DNA from: Bacillota bacterium
GTDB taxonomy: Bacteria; Bacillota; Clostridia; Christensenellales; Christensenellaceae
Assembly: GCA_023393165.1 (NCBI GenBank)
Contig: JAEWMJ010000043.1
Location: forward strand, 1-64,000
Length of the DNA stretch: 64,000 nucleotides
Reading direction: 5' to 3'
The notes under the pieces are model-generated. The model saw nothing but the letters and a program-made list of their open reading frames with translations. It did not search any database and had not been told where the DNA came from. The position numbers and the translations under genes were made by a program. Shown here one piece after another: positions 7,889 through 16,183 of this stretch (within the stretch, counting starts at the first letter, position 1; each line of letters starts with the position of its first letter).

Positions 7889-8896
7889 TTACCTATCCCC
7901 TTCCTGGTTCTTCTGCCAGCTCATTTTCGCACGCAGGTCCGCGCCTGTTTTCTCTGCCAGATGCTGTTTTTCCAGACGGCGTTTTGATTCGAAATATGCG
8001 CGTCCCGACTGGTTTTCCAGTATCCAGTTGCGTGCAAATTTGCCTTCCTGTATCTCGGTCAAAACCTTCTTCATTTCCTTTTTGGTTTCCTCGGTGATGA
8101 TGCGCTCGCCAACCGTATAGTCGCCGTATTCGGCCGTATCGCTGATGGAATACCGCATATAGGACAGGCCGCCCTGCACCACCAGGTCTATGATCAGTTT
8201 CATTTCATGTATACATTCAAAATAAGCGTTTTCGGGCTGGTATCCGGCTTCCACCAGCGTTTCGAACCCTGCCTTCATAAGGGCAGATACGCCGCCGCAC
8301 AGCACGGCCTGCTCGCCGAAAAGGTCGGTCTCGGTCTCTTCACGGAATGTGGTTTCCAGTATCCCGGCCCGCGCTCCGCCGATTCCCGCCGCGTACGCAA
8401 GCGCAAGATCCTTCGCTTTGCCGGTAGCGTCCTGCTGCACCGCGATCAGGCAGGGAACGCCTTTTCCCTCCGTATACTGGCTGCGGACCGTATGTCCGGG
8501 GCCTTTGGGCGCGATCATGATGACGTCCACATCCGCCGGAGGCTTGATCTGGCCGTAATGGATGTTGAACCCGTGCGCAAAAGCAAGCGCCGCGCCGCTT
8601 TTCAGGTTGGGCGCTATATCGTTTTTGTAGAGGGCGGATTGTTTTTCGTCGTTGACCAGTATCATGATAATATCCGCTTCCCGAACCGCGTCCGCAGTCA
8701 TCGCTACCGTAAGGCCGGCTTCTTTGGCTTTTTGCGCGGACTTGGAACCTTCATAAAGCCCGACGACTACGTTGGCGCCGCTGTCTTTCAGGTTCAGGGC
8801 ATGCGCGTGCCCCTGGCTGCCGTAACCGATTACCGCCACCGTTTTTCCGTTCAGCAACCCGAAGTTGCAATCCTTTTCATAATACATTTTTGCCAT
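7889..8896 (-). CDS. ilvC: Ketol-acid reductoisomerase
   Basis: Class I (short) ketol-acid reductoisomerase, 335 residues, performing Mg-dependent alkyl migration and NAD(P)H reduction of acetolactate and acetohydroxybutyrate. The Rossmann motif GYGSQGHAHALNLKDSG sits at residues 25-40. The cofactor loop reads GLYEGSKSAQ. Metal-binding acidic segments appear in the C-terminal knotted domain (ETDLFGEQAVLCGG and FECIHEMKLIIDL). RBS GGAGGAT precedes the ATG. I do not assign NADH versus NADPH preference. Confidence 0.96.
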   Translation of the reverse strand: MAKMYYEKDCNFGLLNGKTVAVIGYGSQGHAHALNLKDSGANVVVGLYEGSKSAQKAKEAGLTVAMTADAVREADIIMILVNDEKQSALYKNDIAPNLKSGAALAFAHGFNIHYGQIKPPADVDVIMIAPKGPGHTVRSQYTEGKGVPCLIAVQQDATGKAKDLALAYAAGIGGARAGILETTFREETETDLFGEQAVLCGGVSALMKAGFETLVEAGYQPENAYFECIHEMKLIIDLVVQGGLSYMRYSISDTAEYGDYTVGERIITEETKKEMKKVLTEIQEGKFARNWILENQSGRAYFESKRRLEKQHLAEKTGADLRAKMSWQKNQEGDR

Positions 8897-8940
8897 TTTT
8901 TATATCCTCCAAAAAAAAATATTTTTATCTGCAGTTTTAC

Positions 8941-9390
8941 CTATTGTTGCCCGCCCGTATGCATTTCTATCATACCATACGGCCTTACATAATCAACAAA
9001 CGCGTTCAAATTTTTGCTGTCTCCGGTGATTTCTACCAGCAGGGAGCCTTTTTTCAGATCTTCCAGCAGCGCGGCCTGCCCCGTTCTGTGCCGCTCTTTT
9101 TTCGCATTGTCACACACCAGAAGCCTTTTTTTCACCATCGCGCTGTCCGTTTCGATCAACTCGACTTTTTTGACGTCGTAGATTTTTTCAAGCTGTTTTG
9201 CAATCTGCTCTTTTTCCTGCGCGCCGCCTTCCGCCACCAGCGTGATCCTCGCGATTTCGCGGCTGTCAAGCTGTTCCACATTCAGGCTTGAAATGTTGAT
9301 CCCCCTTCTGGAAAACAGCGAGGATACCCGGATCAGCGCGCCCGGATGGTTTGCCACCAGCACCGATACGATCAATTGCTCGTTTTGCAT
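8941..9390 (-). CDS. ilvN: Acetolactate synthase small (regulatory) subunit
   Basis: Regulatory subunit that binds valine through its ACT domain and activates the IlvB catalytic subunit. The 149-residue protein opens with the ACT strand LIVSVLVANHPGALIRVSSL and the segment RRGINISSLNVEQLDSRE. It is slightly short of the 158-170 residues usual for IlvH/IlvN, the difference being at the C-terminus. GGAGG lies upstream of the ATG. It sits between ilvB and ilvC in the usual order. Confidence 0.93.
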   Translation of the reverse strand: MQNEQLIVSVLVANHPGALIRVSSLFSRRGINISSLNVEQLDSREIARITLVAEGGAQEKEQIAKQLEKIYDVKKVELIETDSAMVKKRLLVCDNAKKERHRTGQAALLEDLKKGSLLVEITGDSKNLNAFVDYVRPYGMIEMHTGGQQ

Positions 9391-9426
9391 GTTTTAAACC
9401 TCCTTCCAAAAAACCTTATATAAAAG

Positions 9427-11088
9427 TTACCTGAGTATAATATCGTTGATGGTCCCGCCCGGCGGAATCATGGGGAACACCTTCTCGCAGCCGTCTATCG
9501 GGCACTCAACCAAAACCGGTCCTTTTTTCGCAAACGCCATTTTCAGGCATTCTTCCAGTTCGGTTTCATTTTGGGCCCTCAGTCCCAAAGCCCCGAAACT
9601 TTCCGCAAGTTTGACATAATCCGTTTTGCGGTTTAAAACGGTTTGGGAAAACCGCTGTTCAAAGAATATCTCCTGCCACTGTTTTACCATGCCCAGCGCG
9701 TTGTTGTTTAAAAGTACGATTACGATGGGCAGTTCAAAGGACACGGCGGTGGCCAGTTCGTTCATATTCATGTGAAAACTTCCGTCGCTGGTTATAAGCA
9801 CCGTTTTTTTCTTTCCCTTGCCAATGCTTGCGCCCATTGCCGCGCCCATGCCAAAGCCCATGGTGCCCAGGCCTCCGCTGGTGATGAATGTGCGCGGGCG
9901 GGAAAACCTGTAAAACTGCGCCGTCCACATCTGGTGCTGGCCCACATCCGTCGCCACCACGCCGTCGTCAGGCATGAACTGCCGGACTTTTTCTATAACC
10001 ATCTGCGGGTCCAGCGCGTCCTGCGAATGGCTGCAGGATATATCCACATGCCCTTTGATCTTTTCGATCTCTTCATGCCAATCCTTGTGATCCAATTGAC
10101 CGAGGCTTTCGTTCAATTTTTTGAGCACTGTCCGCAGGTCGCCTATCAGGCTGGTATAAGCCGGGATATTTTTGCCGATCTCCGCCGGATCGATATCTAT
10201 ATGAAGCACTTTCCTGCCTTTGGAGAACTCCGCCTTGTTGCCCGTCGCGCGGTCCGAAAACCGGACCCCCACCGCGATCAGCAGGTCGGATTCGGAAAGC
10301 GCCTTTGTAGCGGCGTATTTGCCGTGCATGCCCACCATTCCCAGAAACCTTGGGTGGTCCCAGGGCACGGCGGATAATCCCATGATGCTGGAACCCACCG
10401 GCGCGTCGATTTTTTCCGCAAACCGGATGAGCTCCTCCGATGAATCGGAAAGCACCACGCCTCCGCCGCTGTATATATACGGGCGCTGCGCATTGCGTAT
10501 CAGTTCCAGCGCCTCTTCCAGGTTGCCTTCATACTGTTCGGACTTTTCTTCGGAAGCAACGCTCTGAGGCGTAAATTCCGTCTCTCCGACCTGAATATCC
10601 TTGGGAACGTCTATCAGCACAGGCCCCGGCCTGCCGGATTTCGCAATCATGAACGCTTCACGGATGATTTCTGCAAGTTTTGTGATATCCTTTACGATAT
10701 AGTTGTGTTTTGTGATGGGAATGGTGACCCCAGCGATATCCACCTCCTGAAAACTGTCGCGTCCCAAAAGTGTTGTGGGTACGTTTCCCGTGATTGCAAC
10801 TACCGGCGACGAATCCAGATACGCGTTTGCGATGCCGGTAACTATGTTGGTGGCGCCCGGTCCGGATGTCGCTATTACGACGCCGACTTTTCCGGTAGCC
10901 CTTGCGTAGCCGTCCGCCGCGTGCGCGGCGTGCTGCTCGTGACAGGTGATATAATGCGTGATCCGGTGCCTGTTTTTATACAGTTCATCGTATATATTGA
11001 TCACCTGGCCGCCCGGATAACCAAACACGCAGTCAACCCCCTGCTCCACCAATGTTTCCATAATGATTTGCGCGCCTGTTAACTTCAT
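9427..11088 (-). CDS. ilvB: Acetolactate synthase large subunit
   Basis: Thiamine-diphosphate enzyme making acetolactate and acetohydroxybutyrate, the first shared step to valine, leucine and isoleucine. It has 553 residues in three domains. The catalytic glutamate is in CHEQHAAHAADGYARA, the FAD-binding middle domain starts near residue 190, and the ThDP/Mg motif runs from SDGSFHMN to NNNALG. The first Gly of the usual GDG motif is Ser here, which may be a harmless variant. It is the first full gene after a long attenuated leader. Confidence 0.95.
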   Translation of the reverse strand: MKLTGAQIIMETLVEQGVDCVFGYPGGQVINIYDELYKNRHRITHYITCHEQHAAHAADGYARATGKVGVVIATSGPGATNIVTGIANAYLDSSPVVAITGNVPTTLLGRDSFQEVDIAGVTIPITKHNYIVKDITKLAEIIREAFMIAKSGRPGPVLIDVPKDIQVGETEFTPQSVASEEKSEQYEGNLEEALELIRNAQRPYIYSGGGVVLSDSSEELIRFAEKIDAPVGSSIMGLSAVPWDHPRFLGMVGMHGKYAATKALSESDLLIAVGVRFSDRATGNKAEFSKGRKVLHIDIDPAEIGKNIPAYTSLIGDLRTVLKKLNESLGQLDHKDWHEEIEKIKGHVDISCSHSQDALDPQMVIEKVRQFMPDDGVVATDVGQHQMWTAQFYRFSRPRTFITSGGLGTMGFGMGAAMGASIGKGKKKTVLITSDGSFHMNMNELATAVSFELPIVIVLLNNNALGMVKQWQEIFFEQRFSQTVLNRKTDYVKLAESFGALGLRAQNETELEECLKMAFAKKGPVLVECPIDGCEKVFPMIPPGGTINDIILR

Positions 11089-11151
11089 CTTAACCTTCCT
11101 TTCTTTTACCCAAAAAATCCTGCGGTTTTTGGGCCCTGCAAATTTTGATTT

Positions 11152-11182
11152 AAAAAGAACCCCGACGGTTTCGCCGGGGTTC
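11152..11182 (-). terminator. Leader terminator 2 (attenuator) before ilvB
   Basis: On the minus strand GAACCCCG and CGGGGTTC form an 8-bp stem (11157-11182) followed by TTTTT. It lies between the second leader peptide and ilvB, where an attenuator terminator would be expected. Confidence 0.75.
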
Positions 11183-11205
11183 GTGCTTTTTTTCCTTTTT
11201 TCTTC

Positions 11206-11319
11206 CTACACACATTCCCTTTTTGGCAAAACCGAATTTACATTACCGACGACCAGGAGGACGACGATAATGTTAATAATGACGATAAGGCCGAAAAGGA
11301 CTGTGTTTAAGATTTCCAT
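11206..11319 (-). CDS. ilv leader peptide 2 (37 residues)
   Basis: A short ORF beginning ATG at 11319, with GGAG upstream, encodes 37 residues. Its centre, LIVIINIIVVLLVV, is almost entirely Ile, Val and Leu. The DNA over these codons also forms an imperfect hairpin (CATTATCG paired with the later CGGTAATG). A terminator follows at 11152-11182. This is the hallmark of ribosome-mediated attenuation: slow translation of branched-chain codons would favour read-through. The peptide itself is probably not functional. Confidence 0.8.
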   Translation of the reverse strand: MEILNTVLFGLIVIINIIVVLLVVGNVNSVLPKRECV

Positions 11320-11340
11320 TTTATTACTCCGTTACTTTCT

Positions 11341-11366
11341 TCCCCAAGCCGTCCGGCTTTTTGGGG
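11341..11366 (-). promoter_or_regulatory. Leader hairpin before the second leader peptide
   Basis: On the minus strand CCCCAAAAAGCC and GGCTTGGGG pair around GGAC, directly upstream of the ribosome binding site of leader peptide 2. There is no T run. It may be a competing (anti-terminator or pause) structure of the attenuator. Confidence 0.4.
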
Positions 11367-11374
11367 ATTTTATT

Positions 11375-11406
11375 AAAAAGGCCCTTGCGGTATTCACTGC
11401 AAGGGC
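11375..11406 (-). terminator. Leader terminator 1 (attenuator)
   Basis: GCCCTTGC and GCAAGGGC form a perfect 8-bp stem (11381-11406), followed on the minus strand by CTTTTT. It lies 30 bases after the stop of leader peptide 1 and before leader peptide 2. Confidence 0.75.
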
Positions 11407-11436
11407 TTTGTTTTAATACTGGTTTTTTATCTTCCC

Positions 11437-11535
11437 TTATTTAGCAGCGAACACTCTTTTTTGCATTATAATGACTCGTACCGTAAGTACGAGGCTAATA
11501 ATGACGATGGAGATGTTTGCTGCAAAAGCCGCCAT
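11437..11535 (-). CDS. ilv leader peptide 1 (32 residues)
   Basis: ATG at 11535 with GAGAGGAG upstream starts a 32-residue peptide whose middle, NISIVIISLVLTVRVII, is rich in Ile, Val and Leu. Inside it CTCGTAC and GTACGAG form a hairpin that could act as the pause structure. A terminator follows. Position, codon content and hairpins match a classic ilv attenuator leader. A second, independent unit of the same kind lies between this one and ilvB. Confidence 0.8.
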   Translation of the reverse strand: MAAFAANISIVIISLVLTVRVIIMQKRVFAAK

Positions 11536-11566
11536 TTTCGTGGCTCCTCTCTTCAAGGTTTAATTT

Positions 11567-11595
11567 ACTGTATCACGCATAAAAACAATTGTCAA
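11567..11595 (-). promoter_or_regulatory. Promoter of the ilv-leu operon
   Basis: TTGACA (11590-11595), a 17-bp spacer and TACAGT (11567-11572) read on the minus strand. The expected start lies near 11560, about 25 bases before leader peptide 1. The stretch from here to the alcohol dehydrogenase stop (11600-11783) holds nothing else I can identify. Confidence 0.75.
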
Positions 11596-11783
11596 TATAG
11601 TATTATGCATTTTTCCCAAAAAAAGTCCGCATTTTTTTATTTTGGCATATCCGGCACAGTATCCGGACAGCAGCCGCGCTGACATTTCCCGCTCCAAAAC
11701 GCTCATTTTTCCGCATCCGCGTTGTATGAAACGCCCTGATTCACGGGGCTGCAAAAATTTCGAAAGACAACTTGATCTCGGTT

Positions 11784-12956
11784 TTAAAAAACGGCGGGCC
11801 GGCCCTCAAACGCACATTCCAAAATCTTTTCCAGATCCTGCGGGGTAGTCTCGCGCGGGTTGAACTGCGTGCAGGGATCCAGGTATGCCTCCTCCGCGAT
11901 AAAGGCCTTGTGCAGATTGAATTTAAAATCGCTCACGCCCGCGTCCCGCAGATTAGCGGGAAGATTAAGGCTGCCGTTCAGCCGCTGGACGCAGCGTATC
12001 AGCGAATTGACCATTATTTTTTCGGTGATGCCCTCCAGCCCGCAGCGCCGCGAGATATTGGCGTAATGGCGCTGGGCTTCCGGGTCTTTCTGGTTGTATT
12101 GGATCACGTAGGGCAGCAGTATGGCGTTGCATAAGCCGTGAGGCAACTCGAACTGCGCTCCGATTTTATGAGCCAGCGAATGGGTGATTCCAAGCTGCGC
12201 ATTGGTAAAGGCGATACCCGCTATGCATTGGGCCACGTGCATCTCCCCGCGCGCTTCGGGATCCCCGTGGAAGGAATCCTCCAGAAAACCTATGATCATG
12301 GTGGTGGCATGGATGGCCATGGGCCGGGTGAAGCTGGAACGCGCCTTGGCCACATACGCCTCTATGGCGTGCGTCAGCGCGTCCATTCCGGTATGCGCAA
12401 CCAGAACCGGCGGCATGGTCTCGGTAAGATCCGAATCCAGGATCGCAATGTCGGGCGCAATATTGTAATCGGTGATGGGATATTTTACTTTGGTTTTGTA
12501 ATCGGTAATAACGGCGATGGAAGTAACCTCGCTGCCTGTCCCGCTGGTGGAGGGGATGGCCGCAAAGTTCGCCTTGCGCCGCAGTTTGGGTATGGATTGG
12601 GGCGTTTTGATATCTTCCAGCGTCAGTTCGGGGTGCTCGTAGAACACCCACATCATTTTGCCCGCGTCTATGGCGGAGCCGCCGCCTATCGCAACGATAA
12701 TGTCCGGCTGATAATCCAGCATCTGCTGCGCGCCCCGCATAACGGTCTCCACCGAGGGATCCGGTTCCACATCAACAAATTCGCGGGTCTCCATGCCCGC
12801 GCTCCGTAAGATCTCTTTGAGCCTGTCCAACACGCCCAGTTTGGGAATCACTCCGCCCGTCACAATGAATGCCCGCGAATAACCGTTTAGGGTTTTGAGG
12901 TCGTTCATGGCGCCTTTGCCGAAAAAAATGTCTCTTGGAATTGTAAATCTAGCCAT
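11784..12956 (-). CDS. Iron-containing alcohol dehydrogenase
   Basis: Group III (Fe-dependent) alcohol dehydrogenase, 390 residues, reducing aldehydes with NAD(P)H or the reverse. The dinucleotide region includes GGGSAIDAGKMM. Metal ligands are expected in HTGMDALTHAIEAYVA and in ITHSLAHKIGAQFELPHGLCNA, both intact. A consensus promoter and an 18-bp Rex palindrome lie directly upstream, so expression should rise when NADH accumulates, as for fermentative alcohol formation. It is a separate transcription unit, far from the microcompartment genes. Substrate cannot be told from sequence. Confidence 0.9.
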   Translation of the reverse strand: MARFTIPRDIFFGKGAMNDLKTLNGYSRAFIVTGGVIPKLGVLDRLKEILRSAGMETREFVDVEPDPSVETVMRGAQQMLDYQPDIIVAIGGGSAIDAGKMMWVFYEHPELTLEDIKTPQSIPKLRRKANFAAIPSTSGTGSEVTSIAVITDYKTKVKYPITDYNIAPDIAILDSDLTETMPPVLVAHTGMDALTHAIEAYVAKARSSFTRPMAIHATTMIIGFLEDSFHGDPEARGEMHVAQCIAGIAFTNAQLGITHSLAHKIGAQFELPHGLCNAILLPYVIQYNQKDPEAQRHYANISRRCGLEGITEKIMVNSLIRCVQRLNGSLNLPANLRDAGVSDFKFNLHKAFIAEEAYLDPCTQFNPRETTPQDLEKILECAFEGRPAVF

Positions 12957-12987
12957 ACTTCTCAGTCCTTATTGTGTGCAAAACTTT

Positions 12988-13005
12988 TTGTGAACGATTT
13001 CACAA
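12988..13005. promoter_or_regulatory. Rex operator
   Basis: TTGTGAACGATTTCACAA is a perfect palindrome matching the Rex consensus TTGTGAA-N4-TTCACAA. It lies just downstream of the -10 box of the alcohol dehydrogenase promoter, where bound Rex would block transcription until NADH rises. Confidence 0.85.
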
Positions 13006-13013
13006 TAAGGACA

Positions 13014-13042
13014 ATACTACCACTATCAAAATGCGCTGTCAA
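13014..13042 (-). promoter_or_regulatory. Promoter of the iron alcohol dehydrogenase
   Basis: TTGACA (13037-13042), a 17-bp spacer and TAGTAT (13014-13019) on the minus strand, immediately upstream of the Rex palindrome. Confidence 0.75.
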
Positions 13043-13053
13043 GGCGGGGATAC

Positions 13054-13740
13054 TCACCTTACTGCCGTTTCCGGCTGAAAAACACGCATTTTTTCGGCTA
13101 TTTCGGCTAAAAAAGTCGGAGCATGCGGTTTTTGCTTTACGCGGAACCGGTCTTCGGGTTTATATAAGGGGGGCTCGCGGTATTGCTGCAGCAGGAAACG
13201 CGGCACTATGGGCGCTTCCCGCGCCATTTGCATCAGATCGTCTTCGCCAAGCTGGGGAACCACTGTCGTCCTTACCTCAAAATCCACGCCGTAGCCCAGA
13301 AGAAGCGCCAGGGTCTTTTTTGCTTCCTCCGGGTCGACCGCGCTGCCGCAGAATTCCGTGTACCTGTCCCAGGGCGCCTTGTAATCCATCGCAACGTAAT
13401 CCAGCAGCTTTTTTTCGAGAAGTATTTTTACCACATCCGGCCTGCTTCCGTTGGTGTCCAGTTTCACCAGGTAACCCATCTCTTTCAGGCTTTCCGAAAA
13501 TTGGACGATGTCTTTTTGCAGTGCGGCCTCTCCGCCCGTCAGCACCACGCCGTCCAGCAGCCCCCGCCTTTTTTTTAGAAAATCCATGACGCCGGACGCG
13601 GGGAGCAGGTTTCCGTTTTGCAGGAGTTCCCGGTTGTGGCAATAAAAGCAGTCGTAATTGCATCCGGGTGAAAAAAGCACGGCGGCGATCTTGCCCGGAT
13701 AATCCAGGGTGGACGTTTTTACAAGGCCGCAGAAATCCAT
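13054..13740 (-). CDS. nrdG: Anaerobic ribonucleotide reductase activating protein
   Basis: Radical SAM activase that installs the glycyl radical on NrdD. The CNYDCFYC motif near residues 27-34 supplies the three cysteines of the [4Fe-4S] cluster, and LTGGEAALQKD follows as the SAM-binding GGE. At 228 residues it belongs to the longer NrdG2-type activases rather than the 155-residue E. coli type. Its ATG begins one base after the nrdD stop, so it is co-transcribed and probably coupled to nrdD. Confidence 0.92.
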   Translation of the reverse strand: MDFCGLVKTSTLDYPGKIAAVLFSPGCNYDCFYCHNRELLQNGNLLPASGVMDFLKKRRGLLDGVVLTGGEAALQKDIVQFSESLKEMGYLVKLDTNGSRPDVVKILLEKKLLDYVAMDYKAPWDRYTEFCGSAVDPEEAKKTLALLLGYGVDFEVRTTVVPQLGEDDLMQMAREAPIVPRFLLQQYREPPLYKPEDRFRVKQKPHAPTFLAEIAEKMRVFQPETAVR

Positions 13741-13741
13741 T

Positions 13742-15829
13742 TTATGCCTCTTCCCGGATCACATACTTCACTCTCTCGCCATATTCTTCTTTTTTGCCCT
13801 TATGGTAATTCTGCACCGGCCGGAGGTAACCGACCACACGGCTCCAGACTTCGGCATCCTTGCCGCAGACCGGGCAGGTGAAGTGTTCCCCGGAGATATA
13901 GCCGTGTTCCTGGCAGATGGAAAAAGTGGGCGTCAGGGAAATATAGGGCAGTTTGAATCTCAGGAATATCCGCCTGATCAGGCTTTTGGCAACCTCAATA
14001 TCCGGGATGCGCTCGCCCAGATACAGATGCAGCACCGTGCCGCCGGTATACAGGCTTTGCAGTTCGTCCTGCAGTTCCACGGTTTCGAAAATATCGTCCG
14101 TAAAGCCCACGGGCAGCTGTGTGGAATTTGTATAGTAAGGCACTTTATCCCCCGCCGTCAGGATATCCGGATACCTTTCCTTGTCCATCCGGGCCAGGCT
14201 GTAGCTGGTGCCCTCTGCCGGCGTTGCCTCAAGATTGTAAAAGTGTCCTGTTTCCTCCTGGATCTCGGCAAGAACGCCCCGCATATAATTCATGATGCCA
14301 ACAGAAAACTCCTGTCCTCTTTCCGTAGTCAGGTCTTCCCCCAGAAAGTTGCGGCAGGCTTCGTTCATGCCTACGATGCCGATGGTGTTGAAGTGATTGT
14401 ACCAGAACTGTCCGGTGCGCGCTTTTACGTCCCTTAAATAATGCGCGGAATACGGATAAAGCCCGCGTTCGGTCTGCGCCTCGATCACCTTGCGCTTGAT
14501 CTCCAGGCTGGTTTTGGCCGTCTGAATGAGCTGCCAGAGCCGCGCGCGGAATTCCGCCTCGCTGCGGGATATATATCCGATCCTGGGAAGGTTGATGGTT
14601 ACCACGCCGATCGACCCTGTCATGGGATTGGAACCGAAGAGGCCGCCCCCGCGTTTTTTGAGTTCGTGTGTATTCAGCCGCAGACGGCAGCACATGGATA
14701 CCGCGTCCTCGGGCGAAAGGTCCGAATTGATATAGTTGGAAAAATAGGGGATCCCGTATTTGCAGGTGATTTCCATAAACTTGTCCACCACCGGGCTGTC
14801 CCATTTGAAATCTCTTGTGACATTGATCGTGGGGATCGGGAACGTGAACACCCTGCCCTTCGCGTCTCCTTCAAGCATCACGTCGCAGAACGCGGTGTTG
14901 AAAAGATCCATCTCCGCCTGGAAATCGCCGTATTTACCGTTTGTGTATTCCCCGCCGATCACAACCGGCTCGTCCTTTAATGTTTTGGGCACCACAATGT
15001 CAAACGTCAGGTTGGAAAACGGGCACTGGAATCCCACCCGCGTGGGAACATTGATATTGAAAATGAACTCCTGCAGCGCCTGCTTTACCTGCGCGTAATC
15101 CAGATTGTCTTTGCGGATAAACGGCGCGCACAGCGTATCGAAGGACGACCATGCCTGCGCCCCCGCCGATTCGCCCTGGGTGGTAAATGTGGAATTTACG
15201 ATCTGCCCTAAAAAAGCGCGCAGATGTTTGGCCGGGCTGGATTCCACCTTTCCGGGCACGCCGCCGAACCCGTCCCGCAGAAGCTGGCGCAGATCCCAAC
15301 CCGCGCAGTACGGCCCGAAGAACCCAAGGTCATGGATATGCATGTCCCCCGAGAGATGCGCGTTGCGTATGGTCTCAGGATAAACCTCATGCAGCCAGTA
15401 CTGCTTGGTAAACGTTTCCCGGATATAATTGTTCATGCCGTTGATGGATCTGCCGGTGTTGGCGTTTTCATTCAGCCGCCAATCTTTGTCGTCCAGGTAG
15501 TCCGAGAACATATCGATGGTCGCGCCGATGAGCGCGTTGGATTCGCGCGCGCTGCGCCTTTTTTCGCGGTACAGTATATATGCTTTGGCGGTTTTGGCAT
15601 GTCCGTTTTCGATCAATACCTTTTCTACAACGTCCTGCACATCTTCCACTTCCGGGACGCCGCTTTTATACCTGAGAGCGATTATATCCAATACCTGGGA
15701 TGTCAGGCTGTCCGCCGTGTCATAATCGTTGCCTCCAACGGCCTGCGCAGCCTTGAAGATAGCCCAGGCGATTTTCTCCCGCTGAAAACGCACAACCTTC
15801 CCGTCACGTTTTCTGATTTGATTGATCAT
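13742..15829 (-). CDS. nrdD: Anaerobic ribonucleoside-triphosphate reductase
   Basis: Class III, oxygen-sensitive ribonucleotide reductase (695 residues) that makes dNTPs from NTPs. An N-terminal ATP-cone covers about residues 3-90 (RKRDGKVVRFQREKIAWAIF). The C-terminus has a zinc site in FSICQEHG and FTCPVCGK. The glycyl radical site is RVVGYLRP, about 30 residues from the end. RBS AAGGAGG precedes the ATG. Two NrdR boxes lie upstream. NrdG follows directly. Confidence 0.96.
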   Translation of the reverse strand: MINQIRKRDGKVVRFQREKIAWAIFKAAQAVGGNDYDTADSLTSQVLDIIALRYKSGVPEVEDVQDVVEKVLIENGHAKTAKAYILYREKRRSARESNALIGATIDMFSDYLDDKDWRLNENANTGRSINGMNNYIRETFTKQYWLHEVYPETIRNAHLSGDMHIHDLGFFGPYCAGWDLRQLLRDGFGGVPGKVESSPAKHLRAFLGQIVNSTFTTQGESAGAQAWSSFDTLCAPFIRKDNLDYAQVKQALQEFIFNINVPTRVGFQCPFSNLTFDIVVPKTLKDEPVVIGGEYTNGKYGDFQAEMDLFNTAFCDVMLEGDAKGRVFTFPIPTINVTRDFKWDSPVVDKFMEITCKYGIPYFSNYINSDLSPEDAVSMCCRLRLNTHELKKRGGGLFGSNPMTGSIGVVTINLPRIGYISRSEAEFRARLWQLIQTAKTSLEIKRKVIEAQTERGLYPYSAHYLRDVKARTGQFWYNHFNTIGIVGMNEACRNFLGEDLTTERGQEFSVGIMNYMRGVLAEIQEETGHFYNLEATPAEGTSYSLARMDKERYPDILTAGDKVPYYTNSTQLPVGFTDDIFETVELQDELQSLYTGGTVLHLYLGERIPDIEVAKSLIRRIFLRFKLPYISLTPTFSICQEHGYISGEHFTCPVCGKDAEVWSRVVGYLRPVQNYHKGKKEEYGERVKYVIREEA

Positions 15830-15959
15830 TTTTTGCCCTCCTTAACTCATGTAAAAAATAAAAAATGCAGTAATAAATATACTGGATGTATATAAAACAA
15901 CCGCTTTCCTCCGCCAGTTGCAGGGTAATCGAACATGAAATTGTTATCGATCAGAAGTT

Positions 15960-16005
15960 CCACTATATATTGTGGTAAATTGTTTGACTACACAATATAT
16001 ACTAC
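15960..16005. promoter_or_regulatory. Pair of NrdR boxes
   Basis: Box 1 is CCACTATATATTGTGG (15960-15975) and box 2 is ACACAATATATACTAC (15990-16005). Both fit the NrdR consensus, and they lie exactly 30 bp apart, three helical turns, as is typical. Box 2 overlaps the -10 region of the nrdD promoter, so NrdR should repress nrdDG when dATP is high. The regulator gene itself is not in the window. Confidence 0.85.
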
Positions 16006-16027
16006 CACCAGCATGCCGGGTTGTAAA
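15999..16027 (-). promoter_or_regulatory. nrdD promoter
   Basis: TTTACA (16022-16027), 17-bp spacer and TAGTAT (15999-16004) on the minus strand, overlapping NrdR box 2. The leader to the nrdD start is about 160 bases and shows no further structure I can name. Confidence 0.65.
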
Positions 16028-16093
16028 TAGGGATATTGCTAAAATTTACAAAAAAATTGCTTGTTCGACAAATTTTTATTTTTTATAAAAGAA

Positions 16094-16123
16094 TTGACTT
16101 TTAGGAATAAACGTGCATATAAT
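16094..16123 (+). promoter_or_regulatory. Promoter of the metal-resistance operon
   Basis: TTGACT (16094-16099), an 18-bp spacer and TATAAT (16118-16123), directly followed by the palindromic operator at 16130-16155. Confidence 0.75.
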
Positions 16124-16129
16124 AAATAC

Positions 16130-16155
16130 AACATATGAACACATGTTCATATGTT
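16130..16155. promoter_or_regulatory. ArsR/CadC-type operator
   Basis: AACATATGAAC and GTTCATATGTT form a perfect inverted repeat with ACAT at the centre. It lies just after the -10 box and before the repressor gene. Palindromes with TGAAC arms are typical targets of CadC/CzrA-like repressors, so autoregulation is expected. Confidence 0.75.
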
Positions 16156-16183
16156 AATAAATAAAAGCTGTGAGAGTATAATT

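Noticed and set aside
11089..11566. T-box or riboswitch in the ilv leader
   Set aside because: The leader is filled by two translated Ile/Val/Leu-rich peptides and their terminators, and I saw no T-box consensus.
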